Below, piece by piece: positions 14,510 to 23,551 of a stretch of 31,683 bases of DNA; the first letter of the stretch is position 1, and every line of letters begins with the position of its first letter. A program made the position numbers and the translations under genes. Below the pieces are notes generated by a model. That model had not been told where the DNA came from. It did no database searches and saw only the letters and a program-made list of their open reading frames with translations. The stretch is from Sulfurimonas sp. (GTDB lineage: Bacteria > Campylobacterota > Campylobacteria > Campylobacterales > Sulfurimonadaceae). The stretch is taken from contig JAMOSE010000167.1 in the NCBI GenBank assembly GCA_027063215.1, positions 1-31,683 on the forward strand. The letters run 5' to 3'.

Positions 14510-15125
14510 TACGATAAACTCAACACAAACATATCTCAAAGAAAAAATTGCAAAGAGTGAACTTAATGCTCCCATCTGTGTAAGTGCAGAACTTCAAAGT
14601 GATGGAGTAGGGAGTCGTAACAATAGATGGATCTCTCAAAAAGGCAATCTTTTTTTTTCTTTTGCACTCTCTTTGGATGCCTTACCAAAAGATCTTAAAC
14701 TTGAATCTGCATCCATATACTTTTCATATCTCTTAAAAGAGATACTCGAAGAAAAAGGATCAGAAGTCTGGATTAAATGGCCAAACGATTTTTATCTTGA
14801 TGATAAGAAAATAGGTGGAACAATAACAAATATAATCGATAATATTTTAATATGTGGTATTGGATTAAATATAATAAAATCACCACAAAATCATTCTTGC
14901 CTTGATATAATTATACAGAAGAAAAAACTACTTGAAGATTATTTCAAAAATATTGAAAAAAAATTTTTATGGAAGCAAGTTTTTAGCAAATATAAGTTAG
15001 AATTTGATCGTAATCAAGATTTTTTTACACATGTAGATACAACGAAGATTTCTTTATCAGAAGTTGATCTAAATAGTGACGGAAGTTTAAATATTAATGG
15101 CGAGAGGATATACAGTTTAAGATGA
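14472..15125 (+). CDS. birA: Biotin--[acetyl-CoA-carboxylase] ligase, no DNA-binding domain
   Basis: Up to 217 residues of the BirA/LplA catalytic fold: YLDTINSTQTYLKE, the nucleotide/biotin loop DGVGSRNNRWIS (the family usually has GRGRxxRxW, so this loop is modified but keeps the basic residues), FSFALSL, and KWPNDFYLDDKKIGGTI with the lysine that contacts biotinyl-AMP. It attaches biotin to the acetyl-CoA carboxylase carrier protein. There is no N-terminal helix-turn-helix, so it is a group I enzyme and not a repressor. Two starts are possible: ATG 14472 gives a 38-base overlap with fmt, while TTG 14490, 7 bases after AAAGG, gives an N-terminus MQIIYLDT that fits the family better. The stop overlaps the parA ATG (ATGA). 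Confidence 0.9.
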   Translation: MEKGCKLQIIYLDTINSTQTYLKEKIAKSELNAPICVSAELQSDGVGSRNNRWISQKGNLFFSFALSLDALPKDLKLESASIYFSYLLKEILEEKGSEVWIKWPNDFYLDDKKIGGTITNIIDNILICGIGLNIIKSPQNHSCLDIIIQKKKLLEDYFKNIEKKFLWKQVFSKYKLEFDRNQDFFTHVDTTKISLSEVDLNSDGSLNINGERIYSLR

Positions 15126-15904
15126 GCGAAGTAATTGTAATAGCAAATCAAAAGGGTGGAGTTGGTAAAACAACAACTGCTGTAAATTTAGCAGCATCCC
15201 TGGCAGTTGCTGAAAAAAAAGTTTTACTTATTGACTCTGATCCTCAGGCAAATGCTACAACATCATTGGGTTTTCACCGTAATGATTATGAGTTTAATAT
15301 TTATCATGTTTTAATCGGTACAAAAAAGTTAAAAGACATTATCCTCAAATCAGATCTGCCTACACTGCATTTGGCTCCTTCAAATATCGGTCTTGTAGGA
15401 ATAGAAAAAGAGTATTATGATGCGGATAAGGCAAAAGGTCGTGAACTTGTTTTGAAAAAAGCGATTGCAAATGTAAAAAAGGATTATGATTATATTATTA
15501 TTGATTCTCCTCCTGCACTTGGACCAATGACAATTAATGCACTTTCAGCTTCAAACTCTGTAATTATTCCAATTCAGTGTGAGTTTTTTGCACTTGAAGG
15601 TTTGGCACAGCTTTTAAATACAGTAAAGCTGGTGAGAAAATCAATTAATCCAAAGCTTACAATTAAGGGCTTTATACCTACTATGTACTCATCACAAAAC
15701 AATCTTTCTAAACAGGTGTTTGCCGATTTGCGTCAACACTTTAAAGGAAAACTTTTTAAAGATGAGAGTGATAAATATATAGTAGTTCCAAGAAATGTAA
15801 AATTAGCAGAATCTCCATCTTTTGGAAAACCGGCAATCTTGTATGATGTCAAATCGGCAGGATCAATTGCATATCAAAATTTAGCACAGGCGATAATAAG
15901 ATAA
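15122..15904 (+). CDS. parA: Chromosome-partitioning ATPase ParA/Soj
   Basis: 260 residues with the deviant Walker A QKGGVGKTTTAVNLA (10-24, signature lysine preceding), DSDPQANATTSLG, the Walker B region YIIIDSPPALGPMT and the C-terminal PRNVKLAESPSFGKP. ATP-dependent dimers bind DNA nonspecifically, and ParB-parS complexes stimulate hydrolysis to move origins apart. It lacks the N-terminal HTH of plasmid type Ia ParA, matching chromosomal Soj. The ATG overlaps the birA stop by 4 bases, and the stop overlaps the parB ATG by one. Confidence 0.97.
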   Translation: MSEVIVIANQKGGVGKTTTAVNLAASLAVAEKKVLLIDSDPQANATTSLGFHRNDYEFNIYHVLIGTKKLKDIILKSDLPTLHLAPSNIGLVGIEKEYYDADKAKGRELVLKKAIANVKKDYDYIIIDSPPALGPMTINALSASNSVIIPIQCEFFALEGLAQLLNTVKLVRKSINPKLTIKGFIPTMYSSQNNLSKQVFADLRQHFKGKLFKDESDKYIVVPRNVKLAESPSFGKPAILYDVKSAGSIAYQNLAQAIIR

Positions 15905-16752
15905 TGAAGACAAAAAGACTTGGACGTGGATTAGATGCCCTTTTGGGAGAAATAGATGAAGCTTATGAAAATGAGGGATCTCAAAGAGATGAAATTTTAG
16001 AGATTCCACTCAGAGATATTCGACCAAATCCTTTTCAGCCAAGAGAGACTTTTGATGAAACAGCACTTGAAGAGCTTGCCGAATCTATTAAAAATGATGG
16101 TTTACTGCAGCCTATTGTAGTAACAGAAGATATAGATGGTTATATACTGATAGCTGGTGAGAGACGATATCGTGCTTCAAAACTTGCAAAACTCAAAGAA
16201 ATTCGTGCTATTGTTCTAAATTCTGATGAAGATAAAATGCGTCAGTTTGCATTGATTGAGAATATTCAAAGAGAAGAGTTAAATTCCATAGAGCTTGCAA
16301 AAGCTTATAATGAGCTTATCAAACTCCATGAGATTACACATGAAGAGCTTGCAAATATAATTCATAAAAGTAGAACGCATATAACAAATACTTTACGATT
16401 ACTACAACTTTCAGATAAAACACAAAAAGCACTTCTTGAGAAAAAAATATCTGCTGGCCATGCAAAAGTTTTAGTTGGACTTGATGAAAAAGAGCAACAG
16501 CTTATGGTCAACTCTATAATTGGACAGAAATTGAGTGTTCGAGATGTAGAAGCGATGATAAAAAGTAGAAAGTCTGATGATAAAACAGAGAACAGAGAAG
16601 AAGATGTAAAAAGTGTTGAACTTGATTTTCTAGAGTTGAAAAAAGTTTTAAATGATTTTGGTTTTGTTGCGAAAAATTCTAAAAACAAATTAACAATAAG
16701 TTTTGATTCACAAGATGAAATTCAAGAGTTTTTCTCTCATTTTACGCAATAA
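15904..16752 (+). CDS. parB: Chromosome-partitioning protein ParB/Spo0J
   Basis: 282 residues. A short N-terminal ParA-contact segment (KTKRLGRGLDALLGE) is followed by the ParB CTP-binding domain with IRPNPFQPRETFDE, the box GERRYRASK and ENIQREELNSIELAKAY. Next comes a helix-turn-helix (THEELANIIHKSRTHITNTLRLLQLS) that reads parS, and a charged linker ending in a dimerisation domain. It loads as a sliding clamp at parS and activates ParA. No parS-like palindrome was seen near the gene, so the sites probably lie elsewhere. It ends the obgE-parB run; an 86-base spacer follows. Confidence 0.97.
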   Translation: MKTKRLGRGLDALLGEIDEAYENEGSQRDEILEIPLRDIRPNPFQPRETFDETALEELAESIKNDGLLQPIVVTEDIDGYILIAGERRYRASKLAKLKEIRAIVLNSDEDKMRQFALIENIQREELNSIELAKAYNELIKLHEITHEELANIIHKSRTHITNTLRLLQLSDKTQKALLEKKISAGHAKVLVGLDEKEQQLMVNSIIGQKLSVRDVEAMIKSRKSDDKTENREEDVKSVELDFLELKKVLNDFGFVAKNSKNKLTISFDSQDEIQEFFSHFTQ

Positions 16753-16809
16753 TTCAAAAAAACTTTAAATTTTTTCACTCATTTAACTATCCTTTCAATT
16801 TAATCATAG

Positions 16810-16815
16810 TATAAT
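16810..16815 (+). promoter_or_regulatory. Predicted -10 box of the ATP synthase operon
   Basis: TATAAT lies 23 bases before the first ATG, with a strong ribosome binding site AGGAGG at 16829-16834. This is the only promoter-like element between parB and the seven atp genes, so it likely drives the operon and possibly the tol genes after it. Confidence 0.6.
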
Positions 16816-16838
16816 CTCCGCAACTTTTAGGAGGTGCT

Positions 16839-17261
16839 ATGTTAGATATAAATCCAATACTACTCTTGGCTACATTTGTTGTATTTGTTTCGCTTATAGT
16901 CGTTCTTAATAGTAAGCTTTATAATCCATTGATTAATTTCATGCATAAACGTGATGCTGATATCAAAAGAGACCTAGACAAAGTGGGTTCTAATGATGAT
17001 GAAATCAACGAACTTCATGAAAAAGCAGAGTCAATTATTATGAATGCTAAACTAGAAGCTGCGGCCCTAAGAGAAAAAGTTATCGCGGATGCTAAGGAAT
17101 TAGCAGACAGTAAGTTAGAAGCAAAACGTGCTGAACTTGCGCAAGAGTATTTAGAATTTGAGCAATCACTTGCAAAATCTAAAGAAGAGTTGACTAATGA
17201 CTTAATGAGTCAAGTTCCAATGTTTAAAAAAGCTTTAAAAGCTAAAATGAGTCAGATATAA
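16839..17261 (+). CDS. atpF': F-type ATP synthase subunit b' (FoF1 peripheral stalk)
   Basis: 140 residues: an N-terminal membrane helix (about 4-24), then a long charged Ala/Glu/Lys-rich helix forming the stalk, with KLYNPLINFMHKRDADIKRDLDK and RAELAQEYLEFEQSLAKSKEEL. Subunits b' and b make a heterodimeric peripheral stalk that holds alpha3beta3 still against the rotor. Separate b' and b genes also occur in cyanobacteria and phototrophic bacteria, and are usual in Campylobacterota as I recall. It has a very good AGGAGG ribosome binding site and opens the operon. Confidence 0.92.
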   Translation: MLDINPILLLATFVVFVSLIVVLNSKLYNPLINFMHKRDADIKRDLDKVGSNDDEINELHEKAESIIMNAKLEAAALREKVIADAKELADSKLEAKRAELAQEYLEFEQSLAKSKEELTNDLMSQVPMFKKALKAKMSQI

Positions 17262-17271
17262 AAGGTGTAAT

Positions 17272-17787
17272 GTGAGTAGAATTCTAGTATTAATGCTTAT
17301 GATATCAACTTGTGCATTAGCATCTGAAGCTGCGCATGAAGGTGGAACAGATATAGTTCAAAGAACTGTAAACTTTCTTCTTTTTGTTGGGCTTATTTGG
17401 TATCTAGTAGGGGAACCGGTTAAGAACTTTTTTACTGCAAGAAGTCAGTCAATAGCTGATGCATTGAAAAAGGTTCAAGAAAAACTTGATGAATCTGTTA
17501 ATCTTAAAAAAGAAGCACTTGCTAAAATTACTGAAGCTGAAAAGTTTGCAGAAGAGTTGGCAGTTACTACGAAAAAAGAGAACAAGATTCTTAATGACAA
17601 CATCATGGCACAGTGTGATGTTGAGTTGGAAGCTATGGTAAAACAATATGCATCTAAAAAAGATTTTGAACAAAGAAATATGGTTCGTGATGTAGTTGAG
17701 ACTATTATATCTGAAACATTAGATCAAAGTTCAGAAATTTTTGATAGAGAAGCTATGGCAAATGTTATTTTGAAAAAGGTGGCATAG
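17272..17787 (+). CDS. atpF: F-type ATP synthase subunit b
   Basis: 171 residues. Start is GTG with AAAGG upstream; the ATG two bases before it is closed at once by TGA and is not used. Residues 1-18 (MSRILVLMLMISTCALAS) look like a cleavable signal peptide. Then comes the true membrane helix (RTVNFLLFVGLIWYLVG, ~31-47) and a long stalk helix ending in a delta-binding region with MVRDVVETIISETLDQ. I recall that H. pylori subunit b also starts with an extra hydrophobic stretch, so this seems to be a phylum trait. It pairs with b' in the peripheral stalk, and atpH begins directly after its stop. Confidence 0.93.
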   Translation: MSRILVLMLMISTCALASEAAHEGGTDIVQRTVNFLLFVGLIWYLVGEPVKNFFTARSQSIADALKKVQEKLDESVNLKKEALAKITEAEKFAEELAVTTKKENKILNDNIMAQCDVELEAMVKQYASKKDFEQRNMVRDVVETIISETLDQSSEIFDREAMANVILKKVA

Positions 17788-18321
17788 ATGGAAGAACTGA
17801 TTGCAAAAAGGTATATAAAAGCACTTAGAAGTGATTTTGATTTAAAGACAATTCAGAATATTTCATCTGTTTTTGATGCATTGGCAGATTCATTTAAAAA
17901 TGAAAAATTTGTTAGCATCATTGTCAATCCTGAAGTAAATGCTAAAGATAAATCAGAAATTTTATTAGAAGCAGTAAAACCTGCAAAATCAGATAAAGTC
18001 AACAATTTAATAAAATTGTTGGTTGAAAATAAAAGAGTAAGTATTATTCCTGCAATTGCGAAGGAATTAAAAAAAGATATAGCAAAAACAACAAAAACTT
18101 ATGAAGGGGTAATCTATAGTGATAGTGACATTGACACAAAAGTTATAGATCAACTAGCTCAAGGTTTAAGTAAAAAATTTGATTCTACAATCTCTTTTTC
18201 ATTTGTGAAAAATGATTTTAACGGGATTAAAGTAGAAGTAGAAGGTCTTGGAATTGAGATTAATTTCTCTAAAGATCGTATCGATAGTCAAATTATAGAA
18301 CATATAATTAAAGCAATTTAA
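17788..18321 (+). CDS. atpH: F-type ATP synthase subunit delta
   Basis: 177 residues matching the OSCP/delta family: MEELIAKRYIKALRS at the start (family A-x-R-Y-A-x-A-L pattern), helical N-domain, and the C-terminal segment with DFNGIKVEVEGLGIEINFSKDRIDSQI. It joins the b'/b stalk to the top of F1. There is no gap to atpF (TAG-ATG), so translation is coupled. Confidence 0.95.
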   Translation: MEELIAKRYIKALRSDFDLKTIQNISSVFDALADSFKNEKFVSIIVNPEVNAKDKSEILLEAVKPAKSDKVNNLIKLLVENKRVSIIPAIAKELKKDIAKTTKTYEGVIYSDSDIDTKVIDQLAQGLSKKFDSTISFSFVKNDFNGIKVEVEGLGIEINFSKDRIDSQIIEHIIKAI

Positions 18322-18342
18322 CTTCAAGAGAGGAGAACAATA

Positions 18343-19860
18343 GTGGTAGCAAAAATTCAAGCTGATGAAATCAGCTCAATAATTAAAGAGCGTATCGATA
18401 ACTTTGAACTAAGTGTTGATATTAATGAGACAGGTAAGATTGTTTCTTATGCTGATGGTGTTGCACAGGTTTACGGACTTAGCAATGTTATGGCAGGAGA
18501 GATGGTAGAGTTCGAAGAGGGAACAAAAGGTTTAGTAATGAACCTTGAGGAGAGCAGTGTAGGTGTTGTTATTCTCGGTTCTGGTGCACAACTTAAAGAA
18601 GGTATGAGTGTTAAGCGTTTAGGAACACTTTTAAAAGTTCCTGTAGGTGATGCACTTCTTGGTCGTGTTGTAAATGCACTTGGTGAACCAATTGACGGAA
18701 AAGGTCCAATTGAAACTACTGAAGTACGTTTTGTTGAAGAGAAAGCTCCTGGTATTATGGAGAGAAAATCTGTTCATGAACCATTAGCAACTGGTATTAA
18801 AGCAATTGATGCACTTGTTCCAATTGGTCGTGGTCAGCGTGAGCTTATTATTGGTGACAGACAAACTGGTAAAACAACAGTTGCAATCGATACTATCATT
18901 AACCAAAAGGGTAATGGTGTTGTATGTATTTATGTTGCAATCGGTCAAAAAGAGTCAACAATTGCACAAATTGTACGTCGTTTAGAAGAACATGGTGCAA
19001 TGGAATACACTATTATTGTATCTGCAACTGCTGCTGAAGCTGCTGCACTTCAATTCTTGGCTCCATATACTGGTGTTACTATGGGAGAATATTTCCGTGA
19101 CAATGCACGTCATGGTCTTATTGTTTATGATGATCTTTCTAAACATGCAGTTGCATATCGTGAAATGTCACTAATTCTTCGTCGTCCTCCAGGTCGTGAA
19201 GCATATCCAGGGGATGTTTTTTATGTTCACTCTCGTTTACTTGAGAGAGCTGCAAAACTTTCTGATGAAAATGGTGCAGGTTCTTTAACTGCTTTACCAA
19301 TTATTGAGACACAAGCTGGAGATGTTGCGGCATATATTCCAACGAATGTTATCTCAATTACAGATGGTCAGATCTTCTTAGAAACCGATCTGTTTAACTC
19401 TGGTGTACGTCCGGCGATTAATGTTGGTCTTTCTGTATCACGTGTTGGTGGTGCTGCTCAGATTAAAGCAACGAAACAAGTTGCTGGTACATTAAGACTT
19501 GATCTTGCTCAATATCGTGAACTTCAAGCATTTGCTCAGTTTGCATCTGATCTTGATGAAGTATCTCGTAATCAACTTGAGCGTGGTCAAAGAATGGTTG
19601 AAGTTCTAAAACAAGGGCCTTTCTCTCCACTTGCTGTTGAGAAGCAAGTTGTTATTATCTTCGCTGGTAATGAAGGTTTCTTAGATGATTTTGATGCATC
19701 AAATGTAGTACGTTTTGAAGCTGAGTTGTATCCATTTATTGAAGCTTCTTATCCTCAAATTTTTGAAAACGTTAGAAGTAGCAAAAAAGTAGATGATGAT
19801 ACTAAATCATTATTAATGAAAGCACTTGAAGAGTTCAAAGCTAGCTTTGTAGCGAACTAA
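18343..19860 (+). CDS. atpA: F-type ATP synthase subunit alpha
   Basis: 505 residues, standard length. It has the N-terminal beta-barrel domain, Walker A GDRQTGKT (171-178), LIVYDDLSKHAVAYREMSLILRRPPGREAYPGDVFYVHSRLLERAA, and the alpha-subunit signature PAINVGLSVSRVGG. It forms the non-catalytic nucleotide sites and contributes the arginine finger to the catalytic sites on beta. Translation starts at GTG 18343, supported by AGAGGAG upstream; no ATG is available at this position. Codon choice is very regular, as in highly expressed genes. Confidence 0.99.
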   Translation: MVAKIQADEISSIIKERIDNFELSVDINETGKIVSYADGVAQVYGLSNVMAGEMVEFEEGTKGLVMNLEESSVGVVILGSGAQLKEGMSVKRLGTLLKVPVGDALLGRVVNALGEPIDGKGPIETTEVRFVEEKAPGIMERKSVHEPLATGIKAIDALVPIGRGQRELIIGDRQTGKTTVAIDTIINQKGNGVVCIYVAIGQKESTIAQIVRRLEEHGAMEYTIIVSATAAEAAALQFLAPYTGVTMGEYFRDNARHGLIVYDDLSKHAVAYREMSLILRRPPGREAYPGDVFYVHSRLLERAAKLSDENGAGSLTALPIIETQAGDVAAYIPTNVISITDGQIFLETDLFNSGVRPAINVGLSVSRVGGAAQIKATKQVAGTLRLDLAQYRELQAFAQFASDLDEVSRNQLERGQRMVEVLKQGPFSPLAVEKQVVIIFAGNEGFLDDFDASNVVRFEAELYPFIEASYPQIFENVRSSKKVDDDTKSLLMKALEEFKASFVAN

Positions 19861-19870
19861 GGAATATTTT

Positions 19871-20761
19871 ATGGCAAACTTGAAAGATATTCAGAGACAG
19901 ATAAAGAGTGTTTCAAATACTCAAAAGACGACACGTGCAATGAAGCTTGTATCAACTGCAAAGCTTCGTCGTGCAGAAGAGCTTGCAAAACGTTCTCGTC
20001 TTTATGCTCAAAAAATGAATCAGGTAATTGCCGAAATAGCTGGACGCATTAAATGTAGCAAAGTTGGCGGATTAGACAATCGTTATTTTACGAAAGTTGA
20101 AGATCCAAAAATGGTTGACATTGTTTTTGTTACTGCAGATAAAGGTTTATGTGGTGGCTTTAATATTCAAACTATTAAAGCTGTGAATAAACTTTTAAAA
20201 GAGTATAAAGCAAAAAATGTAAAAGTGCGTTTACGTGGTATCGGTAAAAAAGGTATAGAGTTTTTTAATTACAATGAAGTTGAGATGTTCGACACAGTTG
20301 TAGGTCTAAGCTCTAAACCTGATAAAGAGAGATCTGATGATTTTATCATGACTTCTATTGCAGATTATAAAGATGGAAAGATTGATGCTCTACATATTAT
20401 ATATAATGGGTATAAAAATATGATAACTCAAGAGTTACATGTAAATACTATTTTACCTGTTGATACAGAAGCTTATGATTGTAATGAAGTACAATCTAGC
20501 TCAATGTTAGAGATTGAAGCTGAAGATGAAGAAAAAATGCTTGATTCTTTAGTAGAAAAATATATTAATTACAATATGTACTACTCTTTGATTGATTCAG
20601 TTGCTGCTGAACACTCTGCACGTATGCAGGCAATGGATACAGCAACAAACAATGCTCAAGAGATGGTGAAAAACTTAAATGTTGAATTTAATAAAGCACG
20701 TCAAGCTGCTATTACTACCGAACTGATTGAAATTATCAGTGGTGTGGAGTCTATGAAATAA
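19871..20761 (+). CDS. atpG: F-type ATP synthase subunit gamma
   Basis: 296 residues. The N-terminal coiled helix MANLKDIQRQIKSVSNTQKTTRAMKLVSTAKLRRAEE and the C-terminal ARMQAMDTATNNAQEMVKNLNVEFNKARQAAITTELIEIISG together form the rotor shaft, and DKGLCGGFN marks the globular domain. It transmits rotation from the c-ring to alpha3beta3. There is no sign of the redox-regulated insert of chloroplast gamma. The stop TAA shares a base with an upstream in-frame ATG of atpD. Confidence 0.98.
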   Translation: MANLKDIQRQIKSVSNTQKTTRAMKLVSTAKLRRAEELAKRSRLYAQKMNQVIAEIAGRIKCSKVGGLDNRYFTKVEDPKMVDIVFVTADKGLCGGFNIQTIKAVNKLLKEYKAKNVKVRLRGIGKKGIEFFNYNEVEMFDTVVGLSSKPDKERSDDFIMTSIADYKDGKIDALHIIYNGYKNMITQELHVNTILPVDTEAYDCNEVQSSSMLEIEAEDEEKMLDSLVEKYINYNMYYSLIDSVAAEHSARMQAMDTATNNAQEMVKNLNVEFNKARQAAITTELIEIISGVESMK

Positions 20762-20772
20762 TGGAGAAAAAT

Positions 20773-22167
20773 ATGATTGGAAAAATTAGCCAGGTAATGG
20801 GTCCTGTTGTTGATGTTGATTTCGATGGTTATCTTCCAGTAATTAACGAAGCTATTGAAGTAAACGTTAATTTAGATGGGAATGAACATCGTTTAGTTTT
20901 AGAAGTTGCTGCGCACTTAGGTGACGGTCGTGTAAGAACGATTGCAATGGATATGAGTGAAGGTTTAGTTCGTGGTATGGATGCTACTGCTACTGGTGCA
21001 CCTATTAAGGTTCCAGTTGGAGAGAAAGTTCTTGGACGTATCTTTAATGTAATTGGTGAAACAATTGATGGTGGTGATCAAGTAGAAGATGCACCGACAT
21101 GGTCTATTCACCGTGATCCTCCACCGCTTGTTGATCAGTCAACTACAACAGAGATGTTTGAGACTGGTATCAAAGTTGTTGATTTACTTGCTCCTTATGC
21201 TAAGGGTGGTAAAGTTGGATTATTTGGTGGTGCTGGTGTTGGTAAAACAGTTATTATCATGGAGCTTATTCACAATGTTGCTCATGGTCATGATGGTTTA
21301 TCAGTTTTTGCTGGTGTTGGTGAGAGAACACGTGAAGGGAATGACCTTTACTACGAGATGAAAGAATCGAACGTTCTGGATAAAGTTGCACTGTGCTACG
21401 GTCAAATGAGTGAGCCTCCTGGAGCACGTAACCGTATTGCTCTTACAGGTCTTACTATGGCTGAGTATTTCCGTGATGAAGAGAAACTTGATGTACTTAT
21501 GTTTATCGATAATATCTTCCGTTTTGCACAATCTGGTTCAGAGATGTCTGCACTTCTTGGACGTATCCCATCAGCTGTTGGTTATCAACCGACACTTGCT
21601 CGTGAAATGGGTGCATTACAAGATCGTATTACATCTACAAAAAATGGTTCAATTACATCTGTTCAAGCGGTATACGTACCTGCGGATGACTTAACTGACC
21701 CGGCTCCTGCTTCTGTTTTTGCTCACTTAGATGCAACAACAGTACTCAACCGTAAAATTGCGGAAAAAGGTATCTATCCTGCAGTTGATCCATTGGATTC
21801 AACTTCAAGATTACTTGATCCACAAATTTTAGGTGAAGAGCATTATAATGTAGCTCGTGGTGTTCAGCAAACACTTCAAAAGTATAAAGATCTTCAAGAT
21901 ATCATTGCGATTCTTGGTATGGATGAACTTTCTGAAGATGATAAAAATGTTGTTGAGCGTGCTCGTAAAATTGAGAAATTCCTTTCTCAACCATTCTTCG
22001 TTGCAGAAGTATTTACAGGAGCTCCAGGTAAATATGTTTCTCTTGAAGATACTATCAAAGGATTTAAAGGTATTCTTAATGGTGATTATGATCATATGTC
22101 AGAAAACTCTTTCTATATGGTTGGTAGTATTGATGAGGCTATTGCTAAACACGAGAAAAACAAATAA
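20773..22167 (+). CDS. atpD: F-type ATP synthase subunit beta (catalytic)
   Basis: 464 residues from the chosen start. Walker A GGAGVGKT lies at 152-159, GERTREGNDLYYEM carries the catalytic Glu, LMFIDNIFRFAQSGSEMSALLGRIPSAVGYQPTL covers Walker B to the DELSEED-side linker, and DELSEDDKNVVERARKIEKFLSQPF is the torque region contacting gamma. An ATG at 20761 overlaps the atpG stop, but GGAG (20763-20766) is placed for ATG 20773, giving the usual short N-terminus MIGKISQVMGPVVDV. The catalytic sites make ATP from ADP and phosphate. Confidence 0.98.
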   Translation: MIGKISQVMGPVVDVDFDGYLPVINEAIEVNVNLDGNEHRLVLEVAAHLGDGRVRTIAMDMSEGLVRGMDATATGAPIKVPVGEKVLGRIFNVIGETIDGGDQVEDAPTWSIHRDPPPLVDQSTTTEMFETGIKVVDLLAPYAKGGKVGLFGGAGVGKTVIIMELIHNVAHGHDGLSVFAGVGERTREGNDLYYEMKESNVLDKVALCYGQMSEPPGARNRIALTGLTMAEYFRDEEKLDVLMFIDNIFRFAQSGSEMSALLGRIPSAVGYQPTLAREMGALQDRITSTKNGSITSVQAVYVPADDLTDPAPASVFAHLDATTVLNRKIAEKGIYPAVDPLDSTSRLLDPQILGEEHYNVARGVQQTLQKYKDLQDIIAILGMDELSEDDKNVVERARKIEKFLSQPFFVAEVFTGAPGKYVSLEDTIKGFKGILNGDYDHMSENSFYMVGSIDEAIAKHEKNK

Positions 22168-22192
22168 GCACTGCGCTTGATAAAGGACTGTA

Positions 22193-22585
22193 ATGGATAA
22201 GTTTAAACTTGAAATCCTAACGCCTAACGGTGAAATCTTTAATGATGAAGCTGTTAGTGTAGTTCTTCCTGGTAAAGAGGGAGAATTCGGCGTTTTAGCA
22301 GGGCACGCTTCATTGACTACTTTACTAGAAGCTGGCGTTGTTGATGTCGAAAAAGAAGATAAATCAGTCGAATCTATTGTTATTGATTGGGGTGTTGCTC
22401 AAGTTAGTGAAGATAGAGTTGTTATTTTAGTTGAAGGTGCTGCACCGATTCGTGGAGCAAATGAAGCTGAAATTGCTAAAGCTCTTGAAGATGCAAAACA
22501 GCTTATTAATGATGTTGCAGATTCAAGTTCTGCAATTGCTTCTGTTTCTGCTAAAATTGAATCAGCAGCACAAAAGTTAATATAG
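22193..22585 (+). CDS. atpC: F-type ATP synthase subunit epsilon
   Basis: 130 residues. The N-terminal beta-sandwich reads FKLEILTPNGEIFNDEAVSVVLPGKEGEFGVLAGHASLTTLLEAGVV, a clear epsilon signature; a helical C-terminal part follows from about residue 90 (ANEAEIAKALEDAKQLI). It sits at the base of gamma and can inhibit ATP hydrolysis. The ribosome binding site is AAAGGA. It ends the atp genes. Subunits a and c are not in this window, which agrees with what I recall of Campylobacterota, where atpB and atpE lie elsewhere. tolQ starts 3 bases after the stop. Confidence 0.96.
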   Translation: MDKFKLEILTPNGEIFNDEAVSVVLPGKEGEFGVLAGHASLTTLLEAGVVDVEKEDKSVESIVIDWGVAQVSEDRVVILVEGAAPIRGANEAEIAKALEDAKQLINDVADSSSAIASVSAKIESAAQKLI

Positions 22586-22588
22586 TAA

Positions 22589-23155
22589 ATGATTAATAAT
22601 TTAATTGATTTTTATTTAAAAAGTCATCCGGTTACAATAGGTGTATTGGCTCTTTTGTCTCTATACTTTGTAATTCTTAATTGGGTGTTCTTTTACCGTT
22701 ATTTTTCTCTTAACAGTTGGCTTAAAAAGGAGAGTGATTCTTTAGAAACACTGCTCCTTGGGGCTGCAACTGTTAATGAAAACTCTTTTTTAAATAATTT
22801 TATCAGAAGTAGTAATGTTATTTCGAAAGAAGTTTTGGGACTTGCTATGCTTGCTGCGACAAAAGAAGCAACAAAAGGTCTCTCTGTATTATCTGTTTTT
22901 GCTTCAACTTCACCTTTTATTGGTCTTTTTGGCACTGTTGTTTCTATTTTAGATACATTTGCACATATTGGAAGTAGAAGTGGAAATATGTCTATAATTG
23001 CTGCTGGAGTCAGTGATGCTTTAGTTGCAACTGCATCAGGTATTTTCGTGGCAATATTTGCTTATACCTATCATCAAATACTAAAAAGAAAATCTTTTGA
23101 ACTTATTTCATTTATCCAGATGCAAAGTGATGCAGTTTTAGCTCGCAAGGCATAA
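22589..23155 (+). CDS. tolQ: TolQ/ExbB-family proton channel subunit
   Basis: 188 residues with three membrane helices (about 15-38, 95-120, 135-155) and the MotA/TolQ/ExbB signature LSVLSVFASTSPFIGLFGTVVSILDTFAHIG, then ISDALVATASGIFVAIFAYTYHQ-like helix sequence. With TolR it uses proton motive force to energise TolA. ExbB and TolQ cannot be told apart by motif alone. The following tolR, TonB-domain protein, tolB and pal make the Tol role much more likely. There is no gap-space for a promoter after atpC, so it is probably read through from the atp operon. Confidence 0.92.
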   Translation: MINNLIDFYLKSHPVTIGVLALLSLYFVILNWVFFYRYFSLNSWLKKESDSLETLLLGAATVNENSFLNNFIRSSNVISKEVLGLAMLAATKEATKGLSVLSVFASTSPFIGLFGTVVSILDTFAHIGSRSGNMSIIAAGVSDALVATASGIFVAIFAYTYHQILKRKSFELISFIQMQSDAVLARKA

Positions 23156-23158
23156 GTT

Positions 23159-23551
23159 ATGATTTATGATTGGGATGAAAAACCTGAATTAAATATTACT
23201 CCTTTAGTTGATGTGATGCTGGTTCTTCTTGTCGTTTTAATGGTCATTGCTCCAAATGTTATTTATGAAGAAAATATAAAACTTCCACAAGGTTCTGCTA
23301 AAGAGCAACTTTCAAAAATTGCTCCTGTGCATATTACTATTGATGCAGATGGTCAGATAGAAGTGAATAAGAAGATTTTTTTGTTAAATGCTTTTACTGA
23401 TAATTTTTTTCTTTATGCTAAAACGCTTGATAAAAAAGCAACTGTTCTTATTAGTGCAGATAAAACATTGGATTATGGAGTAGTGATGTCTATTCTTGCT
23501 GCTGTTAAGCAGGCAGGTTTTTCTGAAGTGTCACTAGCAACAAATGGATAG
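23159..23551 (+). CDS. tolR: TolR/ExbD-family protein
   Basis: 130 residues with one N-terminal membrane helix (about 15-35) holding the family Asp in LNITPLVDVMLVLLVVLMV, which takes part in proton flow, then a periplasmic domain ending LDYGVVMSILAAVKQAGFSEVSLAT. It forms the channel core with TolQ. It is 3 bases after tolQ and overlaps the next gene by 8 bases. Confidence 0.93.
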   Translation: MIYDWDEKPELNITPLVDVMLVLLVVLMVIAPNVIYEENIKLPQGSAKEQLSKIAPVHITIDADGQIEVNKKIFLLNAFTDNFFLYAKTLDKKATVLISADKTLDYGVVMSILAAVKQAGFSEVSLATNG

